Below are positions 27,726-36,666 of a stretch of DNA of 64,000 nucleotides, in pieces. The translations under genes were made by a program, and so were the position numbers. Numbering within the stretch: the stretch's first letter is position 1; each line of letters starts with the position of its first letter. The DNA is from Saccharicrinis sp963667815. Lineage in GTDB: Bacteria; Bacteroidota; Bacteroidia; Bacteroidales; Marinilabiliaceae. The stretch is from NCBI GenBank assembly GCA_963667815.1, contig OY764021.1, one strand, 5' to 3'. The notes beneath the pieces are model-generated. The model had not been told where the DNA came from and did not search any database. It saw only the letters and a program-made list of their open reading frames with translations.

Positions 27726-28607
27726 ATGAGTAGTTATAAAATTGTAGTACCTTTTAGCCAACAACCAAAGGATTGGTTTAAATTTATACATGAGACACTT
27801 GAACATGATGGTAAATATGATGAAATAGTTATTGATTTTAATCAAGTAGGCTTTTTAAATACAGATGACTTTGTTGTATTAGCCTGTTTAATTGAAACAT
27901 TTTATCATGAAAACTGTAAAGTGTTATTTATAGGAGGCACTGATAAATTTAATGCTCATTTAGACAACATTAGATTTAAAGAGTATTGGAAAGAAGGGTT
28001 TGATAGAGAAAGTTTTACAATTTCCAGAAATAGGTCAACGTTATGCCTATGGAAGATATGCAAAAGTAGGATTTATTCGTATTCCCAACATGCAAATGAT
28101 TATTATAGGAATACGTTTATTAAAGGAAAGGACTTATTGCCTTTATCATCAAATTTAGATGAAGTATTTAATAATATATTTGATCATTCACAAGCAGAGA
28201 TTAGTTATATTATAACACAATACTTTCCTCAGAAAAAGAAACTTTCTTTTTCAATTTGTGATTTTGGTATAGGTATCCCAAGCTCGATAAATAACTATAG
28301 AAAGAAGAATAACCAAAAACCTATTGAGGATTATGATGCATTAAGGACATCATTAGAACTAGGTTTTTCAATAAAATCTTCTCCTCGAAATAGAGGAATG
28401 GGATTATATAACATTATTGAATTGACCGATTCGTCAAACGGTAGTCTAACAATGATTTCAAATAATGGAGTATTGCACAAAGAGGCTAACGGTATGATAC
28501 AGATGGGAAATTCAGGCTTTAATTTCAAAGGTACTCTAATAAAAGTTGTAGTTGACACAGAGACTTTTGAACAACTTGATGAAGAAGATAATGTTTATGA
28601 TTTTTAG
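27726..28607 (+). CDS. GHKL-type ATPase protein with N-terminal STAS-like region
   Basis: A 293-residue cytosolic protein. Residues about 30-75 (YDEIVIDFNQVGFLNTDDFVVLACLIETF, KVLFIGG) have the strand-helix pattern of a STAS-like fold. The rest is a GHKL/HATPase domain: N-box NLDEVFNNIFDHS near 142-154, G1 box DFGIGIP near 178, and G2 box SPRNRGMGLYNI near 218-229. No histidine-kinase dimerisation domain or transmitter is present, so it is more like an anti-sigma/partner-switch kinase or a stand-alone GHKL ATPase. It is followed after 32 bases by a DUF4325 protein, and the pair shares a promoter behind array 1. Role unknown; regulatory or defence cargo is possible. Confidence 0.85.
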   Translation: MSSYKIVVPFSQQPKDWFKFIHETLEHDGKYDEIVIDFNQVGFLNTDDFVVLACLIETFYHENCKVLFIGGTDKFNAHLDNIRFKEYWKEGFDRESFTISRNRSTLCLWKICKSRIYSYSQHANDYYRNTFIKGKDLLPLSSNLDEVFNNIFDHSQAEISYIITQYFPQKKKLSFSICDFGIGIPSSINNYRKKNNQKPIEDYDALRTSLELGFSIKSSPRNRGMGLYNIIELTDSSNGSLTMISNNGVLHKEANGMIQMGNSGFNFKGTLIKVVVDTETFEQLDEEDNVYDF

Positions 28608-28639
28608 TAAGAAGTATTAATATTTAAAATATCAATCAT

Positions 28640-28927
28640 ATGGCAACTTTAATACTAAACGAAATTGTTACAAATGCAAGTAGTAATTCCGAAGGAGAAA
28701 AGCTATTTATGGCTTTGTCCTCAATGTATAAAAAAGGAGAACGTGTTGAGTTAGTCGTTGATAATAATGCATCAATGTCTTCGTCCTTTTTGAATTCATC
28801 TATTGGTATGTTTTTGGAAGAACATGGGCTTAATGCTTTTAAGCATACTTTTAAATTTAGAGGCTCTCAGAATCAATTTTCAAGGCTATCAAATTATATA
28901 AAAAGATTTAGTGAAACACATTTATAG
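28640..28927 (+). CDS. DUF4325-like (STAS-like) small protein
   Basis: A 95-residue protein whose pattern (LNEIVTNASSNSEGEKLFMALSSMY, RVELVVDNNASMSSSFLNSSIGMFLEE, HTFKFRGSQNQFSRLSNYIKRF) matches the STAS-like DUF4325 family: a strand, then the SSSFLNSSIG loop where STAS proteins carry their regulatory serine. It is the second gene of a two-gene unit with the GHKL ATPase, in which a kinase-like and a STAS-like partner are typical of partner switching. It ends before a bidirectional terminator. Confidence 0.8.
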   Translation: MATLILNEIVTNASSNSEGEKLFMALSSMYKKGERVELVVDNNASMSSSFLNSSIGMFLEEHGLNAFKHTFKFRGSQNQFSRLSNYIKRFSETHL

Positions 28928-28930
28928 ATA

Positions 28931-28965
28931 GTAAAAAGGCAGCTAATTAGCTGCCTTTTTTATTA
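28931..28965. terminator. Bidirectional terminator between convergent units
   Basis: AAAAAGGCAGCTAATTAGCTGCCTTTTT is a long symmetric stem with T-runs on both strands, between the plus-strand ATPase pair and the minus-strand gene ending at 29004. Confidence 0.9.
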
Positions 28966-29003
28966 GTTGTAACCATTTGTAACCATTTATAACCGGTTAC
29001 TTT

Positions 29004-31235
29004 TTAAGCTGCCTCTTCTGGTGTATTAGATTGTGCTAACTTCTTTTCAAAAACCAGGTAAGTTAAATCTTCACCACTATATCTATTCTTTTCACAAATT
29101 GCTTTACCTCCTTCTTGAACCTGTATTACAACACCTGCATCGTATTCTGGCATTGAACCACCCCTGGCTGTTCCGTTTGTTGTGGATTGGAATATTACAA
29201 CAAACATGGTATTTGGGTGTTCTTTGCGTAGCTTATCAAAGTCGTCTTGTTTGGTATTAGGGATTTTACCCCAACTATCAATCACCACTACATCAAAAGC
29301 TTTTGCAGCAGCTTTAATATCGCTTAACCCGTTTGGACATGCCTCTGCTATTTGAACCTTTGAGGCTATTGCCGGACTAAGATATTGATCTCGCATATCT
29401 TTAACTAAATTGGAGTTTTTACCTATCTCTAGGGTGAAACAACCAACTGTAAATCCTGCCTTTGCAAAGGTGTTCATCATTTGATAAGTTAGTCGGGTTT
29501 TTCCGGCTCCCTTTTCACCTCTCAACAAAATAGCATATTCATATCGTTCAACGTATCCTAAAAACTTACCTAAGTCACCTGGTAATTCAATTTTATCATG
29601 ATTTGATTCTGGTGCATTTTCGGTAATAGGTGTAAATAAACCATTTAGCGCATTTCCTTGCATTGGTTTATCCTGGATAGAGTTATCTTTTTCTTCCGGA
29701 ACTTGTTCGTTGGATTTTGGTGTTATATCTACCTGAAAACGATTGTAAACTATGGGTTCATTTTCAACTCCTGAAAGTTGGTTGTTTGTAATTCCCAAAT
29801 GATGTAGTATCTTTGTAACAAAGTCTTGACTATTACTGTCGGATACAATTGAGCTATCGGGTAATTCAGTTAGGACTTTTGCTTTATTATAATGTAGCAT
29901 ACTTCCTCCCTCAATATTGTACCATAACTGTTTTGCATTTCTTCCGCCAATACTATCAATTTTATTGATTACATATTTATTATAGGTGGATTTGGAAATA
30001 ACAACGGACAATACACCTTCATTGGGAACTTTACCTCCTATTACAACTAATTTTGAAACACCAAACTCTTTGTCACTTTTGTGTTTTGAATCAAAAACGA
30101 ATATCGGATTAGCTAGTTTCTTAGGTAAATCTTTTAATAATTCGATATTGAACTTATGCTTTTTCTTTTTTAAGGTCAAAGTACCTTTTGCAAGTTTAAT
30201 AGGAAGTTTTTCTAATCCTGTATTTTGTAATAGTTTACTAGGAAAACCTAAATCAAACTCTGTTCCTTTATGTTTATTTTCAATGTAGATGTCTAAGTCG
30301 GTATTGAATTCTTCGTTTACAATAGTAAGGCTCCGTTTATCAACTTTGGGGGATTTTTTTCCCCCACTTTTCTTAGCAGGGGCTTTAGACTTTCCCAGTT
30401 CAAAACCGCTTAATGTTGTTGGCTCTATTGCGATGTAGTCTGTATTTTCATGAAGATAATCTCCCATTGCTTTATATGCCTGGCTTAATTCTTTTGCATA
30501 AAAGTCTTTATTGGTGATCTTTTTACTATCCAAAGCATTTTTAAATGCAGTATGAATACGTTTTACTTTAGCTTTATCTGGTCTGGTTTCTCCTTCAATA
30601 CCAATAAAACGTTTAAGAAGGTTCACCGAAGTACGAATAGCCACTTCTTTGGTTGCTTTATCCAATTTGCTTTTAAAAGCTTCATCTACATCAATTTTTA
30701 CATGAGTAAGATGTTGCTTTGCCATATTATCAAGAATAGCAGCTAATTTATTATTAGTTTGTTTCACTAGTTCAGCATGTTTACTATTCTTATTGGCTTT
30801 GCGCTCTGTTATTCTGCGCTCAAAGTCTCTGTAAATATGTAATACTGTACGCCTTTGTCTTTCTTTACCGATACAATTGAAGAATCTACGTAATAATCTT
30901 ACATCTTCGGTAAAATGCTCCACATTAATAGCCTCAATGTTGTTACGTTTTGTCTCACTTTTTTTAGAAGTTGCTTTTTTTGTAACAGGTTTCTTTGCCT
31001 TAGAAGTAGATTTGTTCACGTTTTTGTGAACTTTTTCTTTTGGTTCTTGCTTTGCCACAACTTCATTCAGCTTTATAACGAAGGTATCAACCATTTTTTT
31101 AATGATTTCGCTTTTATCGTAGTTAGGCAAAAACTTTGTTACCAGGTTATCAAACTTTTCTTTGCTTAATGGTTCAGGATGTTTCGCTTTGATTTTAGGA
31201 TACTCCTGTTCGATGTTTTTTACAGTTATTTTCAT
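29004..31235 (-). CDS. Composite DNA-metabolism protein with C-terminal RecA-like ATPase
   Basis: A 743-residue protein. Residues 1-110 are Lys-rich with a low-complexity linker (VHKNVNKSTSKAKKPVTKKATSKK). Residues 115-290 are helical. A beta-rich middle part (about 300-470) contains GVSKLVVIGGKVPNEGVLSVVISK and LWYNIEGGSMLHYNKAKVL, reminiscent of the phage polyvalent-protein nuclease-like domains. The C-terminal ATPase (about 525-735) has Walker A LRGEKGAGKTRL, FTLEIGKNSNLV, Walker B VVVIDSWGKI and VVIFQSTTNGTARGGSMPEYDAG, the pattern of RecA/RadA/DnaB-type ATPases. It probably acts in replication or recombination, or less likely packaging. It is last in a minus-strand operon with the helicase and methyltransferase. 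Confidence 0.75.
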   Translation of the reverse strand: MKITVKNIEQEYPKIKAKHPEPLSKEKFDNLVTKFLPNYDKSEIIKKMVDTFVIKLNEVVAKQEPKEKVHKNVNKSTSKAKKPVTKKATSKKSETKRNNIEAINVEHFTEDVRLLRRFFNCIGKERQRRTVLHIYRDFERRITERKANKNSKHAELVKQTNNKLAAILDNMAKQHLTHVKIDVDEAFKSKLDKATKEVAIRTSVNLLKRFIGIEGETRPDKAKVKRIHTAFKNALDSKKITNKDFYAKELSQAYKAMGDYLHENTDYIAIEPTTLSGFELGKSKAPAKKSGGKKSPKVDKRSLTIVNEEFNTDLDIYIENKHKGTEFDLGFPSKLLQNTGLEKLPIKLAKGTLTLKKKKHKFNIELLKDLPKKLANPIFVFDSKHKSDKEFGVSKLVVIGGKVPNEGVLSVVISKSTYNKYVINKIDSIGGRNAKQLWYNIEGGSMLHYNKAKVLTELPDSSIVSDSNSQDFVTKILHHLGITNNQLSGVENEPIVYNRFQVDITPKSNEQVPEEKDNSIQDKPMQGNALNGLFTPITENAPESNHDKIELPGDLGKFLGYVERYEYAILLRGEKGAGKTRLTYQMMNTFAKAGFTVGCFTLEIGKNSNLVKDMRDQYLSPAIASKVQIAEACPNGLSDIKAAAKAFDVVVIDSWGKIPNTKQDDFDKLRKEHPNTMFVVIFQSTTNGTARGGSMPEYDAGVVIQVQEGGKAICEKNRYSGEDLTYLVFEKKLAQSNTPEEAA

Positions 31236-31244
31236 GGTGGAAGA

Positions 31245-34200
31245 TTATAATTCTAATAATTCAAGCAACAACAATTCAGCCTCTGCTTCTGCCTCTAGTA
31301 TATCAATATCAACACTATGACTTTGCGCTTTTTTCGTTGTTTTGTCGCTTTTCGTTGTTTTTTGAGCTGTTTTTTTGCTGTGATAGGAAAGTAAGTAGTT
31401 GAGTTTAGCAAATTCACTTACTCGATCTTCAACGCTTTTTCCTTCAATTTTAAGGGAGCTTTTTTTCTCTTTTACATCGGCCATTACTTTTTCCTGGTGT
31501 TCAGGAGAAAGAATTTCTTGTAATTCTGCACGATGTATTTCCGCTTCTTTTTCAAATGCCTCAATTATCTTATCAAGATCATCGTTAGAATCAAAACCTT
31601 TTTTAGTAAAGAGCTTTTCTGTTTTAACAACATTTGCACGAAGGAACTTGTATTGATCATAGTTGTATGAATCAAAGTAATCGAACCTGCGAATTAAACG
31701 ATTAATATGAACGGCTATTTCATGATCTGTTACGGCATTACCTTTTGCATGAAAGCTTTTCATTTGCTCATATAAGTCCAGGTCTTTAATTATTTTATCC
31801 CTGGTATCTTTCTCTAGCTTCTTTAATTCTTCTTCTGCAGGTGGATTAGAAATATGGTCTAAACGTTCTAAATTCGATTGCCAACGTTCCAATTCTCGCA
31901 ATAATCGTTCTCTACGCTCTTCGTATCGTTGCTTATCAACTTTGTACTGTTTTAGAATAGGAATATTACCTGCCGAAATACCGATCTTACGTTCTACCTC
32001 TTTTCGCTCTCGTGAAATAATGATGTTTGCAATCTCTTCAACTTTAGTGATAAGCGCAAACTTCACTTCTTCAGGGTCGAGTGCATCCATATCAAGCACA
32101 TTACCTCGGTCACTCCGATACCAAATGTCATTTATCCTGGCTGTTTTCTCTTCTAATTTCTGAAAGATAAAGACGTCCATTGAATCCTGGACCAGGGGAA
32201 GAACAATCCTAACGTACTCATAAGGATTACCAAACCTCCATATACGTCCTTCTAACTGACGTATTTGAGTAGGGTTATATTCCGGATAGCAATTGTAAAT
32301 ACAAGTACCTCTTTTTTGAAAGTCCATACCTTCAGATATTGTACTAGTACCTATAACCACTTTTACCAGACCTGCATTAAAAGCCTCCTTTATAGCATCT
32401 TTCTTTTCAGGAGAACTATTACCTCCTTCGATAACCATAATTTCATCAAAAGAGCCTCGAATATCTAATATCTCACTTTCTGGTATGCCTTGTTGTTTTT
32501 GGAATTGCTTGTAGTTAAGACCACGTTTAAATCCTAGTTCTTTTTCAAGCCATTCCTTTATGTATTTAAAATAATCCTTACCTCGATTAATGTAGATGAT
32601 CTGTCCAGAACACAGTTCTCCTTTATTTTCGTGCCATGCTTTTACTGATCTGATACATTCCAGGGTAAACTTAATCTTCGGACTTTCACCAACAAACTCT
32701 TTATAATTCGAAGGATGTTCGCCTAATGCAATAAAAGGTGAAAGTGAGTTATTTAAACTCATACTCATAAACGAAAGCATCTTACCAAATTCCTTTGATG
32801 CAATGGAAGTCTCAATACCTTGTAAGATCGTATTTTGCACCTCTCGTTGCATTGGGGTCATTTTCAAATAAGTAAGAATCTGATCACTTGCTTTTAATCG
32901 TTTAATTCTTCCGTCTTTCTTTTCGTTTACTTTTGGTAGATTGATCTTCTCCGGCCTTTTTTCTCCGTCTGCAGTACGATAAATGATATGGTTGTAAATA
33001 AGCGATTGTAATAATAATCGATTATTAAAAGCTTTTACAACTGGACGAGGTTCTATGGATTCTTTAACTGTAACAACGGGTTCTATCTCCTCACGAACAT
33101 GCAATTCAAAGAAGTCATTAATAGACTGAATCCTTCTACGTTTCATACTATCATAACCAACCAGGGAAAGCATAGAATAAACCTCAATAGGTTGGTTTGT
33201 AAATGGAGTAGCCGATAGCAGCATTGTATTTTTACCATAACGACGTTGAATGTAGTTCGCTAGTAAAAAAGCCTTAACACCTCGTTCGGTTGTACTACCT
33301 GTAGTTGTTGAGAATCTCCGCTTTTTATCGTTGTTTTTCTTTTTCACCTGGCTAAATATGTTCTTGAAATTATGAGCTTCATCAATAACCATGTAATCAA
33401 AGCCTACATTGTCAATTTGAGCCACATTTTTTTCAAGTGCATTACCAATGGTTTCAAGTATCTTCTGACTTTCTTTAATCGCTTCACGATTGGTCTGTCC
33501 TTCTTTTTGAGTAAGGATATTTCTTAGTTCATCAATAAAGTCTTCTGCAACTTTCATTGAAAAACCAATATTGACAAGACCTGCATAGTTAACCAGGGTT
33601 ATTGATTTCTCCGGAACATTGTTAACGTCAATTTTCGGAAGCCATTTTGTACCCAAATTACCCCATTCGTTTAACTTGATTCCTGTACCTGTAAGTATTC
33701 CTGAATTAATAAGCTTACCTTTCTTATCATATTGCCCAAATAATTCCGCTTTCCATTTCTCATATACGCCATTAGGAACACATACCAGGGCACGTTTACA
33801 TTTTCCATCAAAAAGAGCCTGTGCCATTTCAACAATAGCGGTTAAGGTTTTACCTACACCTACATCAAAGGCCAATATTCCACTTCCTACGGCCTCCATA
33901 AATCCAACACCTTCACGTTGTACGGGTTTCATTTCCCAGGGGAATCCGTTCCAGGTAGACGAAAGCTCACAACCGATTGGAATACGGGTATAATCTATCT
34001 CACTATCCCCATTAAACAGATGATTCCACTTTTTATCAATGTCCTGTTGTATTGGTTGTGGAATAGCTTCATATAAGAATTGACTGTATAAGGTTTCACC
34101 CTCATTTTTAGCCGCTGATTTTATATCCTCACGGATTTCATTACGAAGGTTCTTTTCTTGTCTTTCTGTGAATGCTACTGTTGCACCTGCCTTTTTCATT

Positions 34201-35207
34201 TCAGACATACGTTGTCTCACAAAGTCCTCTAAAACCTTATTTGAAGGACTACGACCATCAATATAGTAGGCTTTAATGTTGTATGCGCTACTTTCTTTAA
34301 AAGCCTCCTGTGGTAGAGAATTAAGCCATTCTTCAAAAGCTTCAGTTAGTGACATTGTTCCTTCCAGGATTACACCTGTTGACGGTCGCAAAGTACCAAT
34401 AGGAAAAGTTAGCGAAAACTCAGAGTATGGAGTAATATGTGGCCTGTCTCCTGCAACATCATTTGTAATGGTTAATGGATTGGGTTTACGGCTTTCCAAT
34501 AATTCCATGTGGCTATTGTAGACAGCCTCTCCATAAGCTTCTACTATAAAATCCTTATCTTTTTCTAACTGTATGGTTTTATCGTAAATATTACCAAAAC
34601 CATAAATTGGTTTAGGAAGTAACTCTCCATCAATGTAAAACAAAGCACCTGCATGTACTAATCTTACCAATTCCTTTTCGCTTACAGATACACCTTGCTT
34701 ATTGTCTTTAATAGCGGATTTATCCACATAAACCAATTCATTATCCTGTGTGCGGATGATTTGATAAACCACACCATTATATTCGTGAGTTTTTTTTGTT
34801 GCTGTACCTAAAACAGAACCTTGTGGAACGGTACGAACATCGCGAAAGTGATTGTCTTTAATTGTAGTTGCTTTTGAAGCAATAAGAACACTACTCTTTA
34901 TTTTTCCTGTTTTAAGAAAGAAGTCTTTCCAACCTAGCATAGGAATACCCAGGCTTCGTTTATACCAAACCCAGGCTTGTATCTCTTCTTTTGTAATACC
35001 TGCGTTATACTTGTGTACAATTTCTTCGAAGGTCTGAATATTATTCCCTGGAGGAATTGTACCAGGTAAAAAGCCTAATCCCTGTAATTGTCTGCTTTTG
35101 CTTAATGCAGATTCTATTTTATGAGGGTTTTCTTTTAATCTTTGCAAGATATCAGAGTTTAAAGCTCCTAATCCTTTACTATCTATTAAACCATTTATAT
35201 AGCTCAT
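31245..35207 (-). CDS. SNF2-type helicase (DarB-like), very large
   Basis: A 1320-residue superfamily 2 helicase. The N-terminal 400 residues carry two GLG motifs (SKGLGALN, LQGLGFLPG) and a mixed domain. Walker A is FDVGVGKTLTAIVEMA near 447 and the DEAH-like box is DYMVIDEAHNFKN near 607. Motif V/VI is GTSTISEGMDFQKRGTCIYN and RQLEGRIWRFGNPYEY near 960-990. A long coiled C-terminal region follows. Such helicases are known in large phages and plasmids (P1 DarB, for example) where they accompany an adenine methyltransferase and protect DNA from restriction. Here the methyltransferase is a separate gene upstream. The C-terminus ends in an acidic Leu/Glu tail (about 1301-1320) shared with the 86-residue protein upstream. 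It overlaps that gene by 4 bases. Confidence 0.9.
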   Translation of the reverse strand: MSYINGLIDSKGLGALNSDILQRLKENPHKIESALSKSRQLQGLGFLPGTIPPGNNIQTFEEIVHKYNAGITKEEIQAWVWYKRSLGIPMLGWKDFFLKTGKIKSSVLIASKATTIKDNHFRDVRTVPQGSVLGTATKKTHEYNGVVYQIIRTQDNELVYVDKSAIKDNKQGVSVSEKELVRLVHAGALFYIDGELLPKPIYGFGNIYDKTIQLEKDKDFIVEAYGEAVYNSHMELLESRKPNPLTITNDVAGDRPHITPYSEFSLTFPIGTLRPSTGVILEGTMSLTEAFEEWLNSLPQEAFKESSAYNIKAYYIDGRSPSNKVLEDFVRQRMSEMKKAGATVAFTERQEKNLRNEIREDIKSAAKNEGETLYSQFLYEAIPQPIQQDIDKKWNHLFNGDSEIDYTRIPIGCELSSTWNGFPWEMKPVQREGVGFMEAVGSGILAFDVGVGKTLTAIVEMAQALFDGKCKRALVCVPNGVYEKWKAELFGQYDKKGKLINSGILTGTGIKLNEWGNLGTKWLPKIDVNNVPEKSITLVNYAGLVNIGFSMKVAEDFIDELRNILTQKEGQTNREAIKESQKILETIGNALEKNVAQIDNVGFDYMVIDEAHNFKNIFSQVKKKNNDKKRRFSTTTGSTTERGVKAFLLANYIQRRYGKNTMLLSATPFTNQPIEVYSMLSLVGYDSMKRRRIQSINDFFELHVREEIEPVVTVKESIEPRPVVKAFNNRLLLQSLIYNHIIYRTADGEKRPEKINLPKVNEKKDGRIKRLKASDQILTYLKMTPMQREVQNTILQGIETSIASKEFGKMLSFMSMSLNNSLSPFIALGEHPSNYKEFVGESPKIKFTLECIRSVKAWHENKGELCSGQIIYINRGKDYFKYIKEWLEKELGFKRGLNYKQFQKQQGIPESEILDIRGSFDEIMVIEGGNSSPEKKDAIKEAFNAGLVKVVIGTSTISEGMDFQKRGTCIYNCYPEYNPTQIRQLEGRIWRFGNPYEYVRIVLPLVQDSMDVFIFQKLEEKTARINDIWYRSDRGNVLDMDALDPEEVKFALITKVEEIANIIISRERKEVERKIGISAGNIPILKQYKVDKQRYEERRERLLRELERWQSNLERLDHISNPPAEEELKKLEKDTRDKIIKDLDLYEQMKSFHAKGNAVTDHEIAVHINRLIRRFDYFDSYNYDQYKFLRANVVKTEKLFTKKGFDSNDDLDKIIEAFEKEAEIHRAELQEILSPEHQEKVMADVKEKKSSLKIEGKSVEDRVSEFAKLNYLLSYHSKKTAQKTTKSDKTTKKAQSHSVDIDILEAEAEAELLLLELLEL

Positions 35208-35464
35208 ATTTTCAATAATTCTAATAATTCTAATTCTGCGAGTGCTTCAATTTCAATGATAGAAATATCCTGAAAAGTGGAATGATTATCCTGTTTTTCG
35301 TAATGATTGTCCAGGAAAGCGAACATTTTCAACACATCTTCTTTTGTGCCGTCAATGGTATAAGGAAAAGCCAGAGACGTAGTTTTCTTTTCTATTCCGG
35401 CTTGCTTCTCTGGATGAAGTTTGAAGTACTCTGAATTAGAACATAGAGAAACAAATTCGTTCAT
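35204..35464 (-). CDS. Small protein with Leu/Glu-rich C-terminal tail
   Basis: An 86-residue protein with no family I recognise. Its last 20 residues (IIEIEALAELELLELLKI region) closely resemble the tail of the adjacent helicase. Stop/start overlap ATGA with the helicase gene and a one-base overlap with the upstream gene indicate translational coupling. It may be a helicase partner. Confidence 0.75.
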   Translation of the reverse strand: MNEFVSLCSNSEYFKLHPEKQAGIEKKTTSLAFPYTIDGTKEDVLKMFAFLDNHYEKQDNHSTFQDISIIEIEALAELELLELLKI

Positions 35465-35661
35465 TACAGTTCGCTTTCAATTTGAGGAATACACATCAAT
35501 GGTGCTTGTCCGGTTTCTAAAACCATGCTCAATATTTCATTCTCTACCCAACGATATCCTTCTTTGTTTTGAATTCGAGCATATACATTGGGTGCATTAT
35601 GTGGGGTTACAGTCTTTAAAGCAGACAATACTTCTTTTCTTAATTGATCTATTTTTGTCAT
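35464..35661 (-). CDS. Small conserved-type protein in methyltransferase-helicase operon
   Basis: A 65-residue charged protein (MTKIDQLRKEVLSALKTV..., ending QIESEL). No motif is recognised. It is coupled on both sides: 2 bases from the methyltransferase stop and 1-base overlap with the next gene, so it is very probably translated. Confidence 0.7.
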   Translation of the reverse strand: MTKIDQLRKEVLSALKTVTPHNAPNVYARIQNKEGYRWVENEILSMVLETGQAPLMCIPQIESEL

Positions 35662-35663
35662 AG

Positions 35664-36425
35664 TTATTTTCTTTTAAATACAAGAATGTCAGGACACACT
35701 TTTGTTTTATCAAATACAGGTGGGAGACGGTAAGCATCAACCAATTCAGCCAGCTTTGAAAGCTCTTGTTTCATGGGTTCATACTTATTGCCATTTCTCA
35801 TAAAGTTTTGAGCTGTGATATAGATTAATAAGCCTCCTTGTTTAAGCATTTTAAGACCGAAAAGCATAAAGGCTATTTCCATTTGAGCAAACTTTACTTT
35901 GTTCATCATTCCTTTCATTCTACCTGAATAAAAGTTGTGGTATTGACCGTATGGTGGATTCGTAATAACCAGGCTAAAAGGAAAACCTTGCAACCAGGTT
36001 GTTTGCTTTTTCATTAATGATCCATAAATATCATTGCTCAAAGGCTGTAAAAAGGACGTTTCAAAATAGCTTTTGTAGATGGAAGCTTTAGTAAAACGTA
36101 AAGAGGCTATGCGGTGACTGATCTCATCCGGTTCAAAACCTGTTACCAAACTCTTGTCCGGAAATGGAGCGATGATGTTTCCTGTACCCAAGGACGGGTC
36201 AAGTACGGTTCCGCCATCGTACCCGTGAAATAGGGCCAACTTATACATGATACTACATATCCAGTCCGGCGTATAGAATTGGTGAAGTATGCCGACATCT
36301 TTTTCTTTAGAGCCTCCTTTACCCGAATATTGGCTAATGAACTCAATGTCTTCTTTAGAATAGCTTTGATTCTTATTATCTTTTTCATAGATGAATTGTT
36401 CAATTTGTTTATTGCGTGACGTCAT
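35664..36425 (-). CDS. N6-adenine DNA methyltransferase
   Basis: A 253-residue adenine methyltransferase. SAM motif I is GGTVLDPSLGTGNIIAPF near 71-88 and the catalytic motif IV NPPYG is near 157-161, with VITNPPYGQYHNFYSGRMKGM around it and a motif X-like FYTPDWICSIMYKLA near 48. No specificity domain is present, so its target comes from this domain alone or from the coupled helicase. It starts the operon methyltransferase, 65-aa, 86-aa, helicase, RecA-like protein. Its ATG lies inside the first TGACGTCA palindrome of array 2, so the protein starts MTS. Likely role: protection of element DNA, as in DarB-type antirestriction. Confidence 0.92.
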   Translation of the reverse strand: MTSRNKQIEQFIYEKDNKNQSYSKEDIEFISQYSGKGGSKEKDVGILHQFYTPDWICSIMYKLALFHGYDGGTVLDPSLGTGNIIAPFPDKSLVTGFEPDEISHRIASLRFTKASIYKSYFETSFLQPLSNDIYGSLMKKQTTWLQGFPFSLVITNPPYGQYHNFYSGRMKGMMNKVKFAQMEIAFMLFGLKMLKQGGLLIYITAQNFMRNGNKYEPMKQELSKLAELVDAYRLPPVFDKTKVCPDILVFKRK

Positions 36426-36532
36426 TTTTTTTTGCTGAAGAAAAATTTAACCTGGAGATATCGGTAATAATGACGTCATTTTTTCTCTTCCGGGATGAAG
36501 CTTTTCATCTCGAGAACTAAAAAATGACGTCA
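36417..36532. promoter_or_regulatory. TGACGTCA triplet array 2
   Basis: Palindromes at 36417-36424, 36471-36478 and 36525-36532, both intervals exactly 54 bp, flanked by A/T-tracts. The first overlaps the ATG of the methyltransferase gene and the third supplies the stop codon of a small upstream ORF. The second spacer has TCCGGG and CTCGAG; its CTCGAG offset (38) equals that of array 1 spacer 2 read in mirror orientation. Confidence 0.92.
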
Positions 36533-36640
36533 TTTCTTTTTGGGCATGTTGAATAAAGCCCAACTCCATAGGTTCCCTTTCCAGGTTTTGGGTTTTGGAT
36601 TCTCACGAAGCCATACCAATACCTTATGCCAATGAACCAT
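36530..36640 (-). CDS. Possible 36-residue Trp-rich small protein
   Basis: Open frame beginning MVHWHKVLVWLRENPKPKTW and ending in three lysines, with five tryptophans in 36 residues. Its TGA stop is part of the third palindrome of array 2. It fills the space before the next minus-strand gene. There is no clear ribosome-binding site, so it is tentative. Confidence 0.35.
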   Translation of the reverse strand: MVHWHKVLVWLRENPKPKTWKGNLWSWALFNMPKKK

Positions 36641-36666
36641 TTTAAGGAGTTGGTTTTTATAGAACA

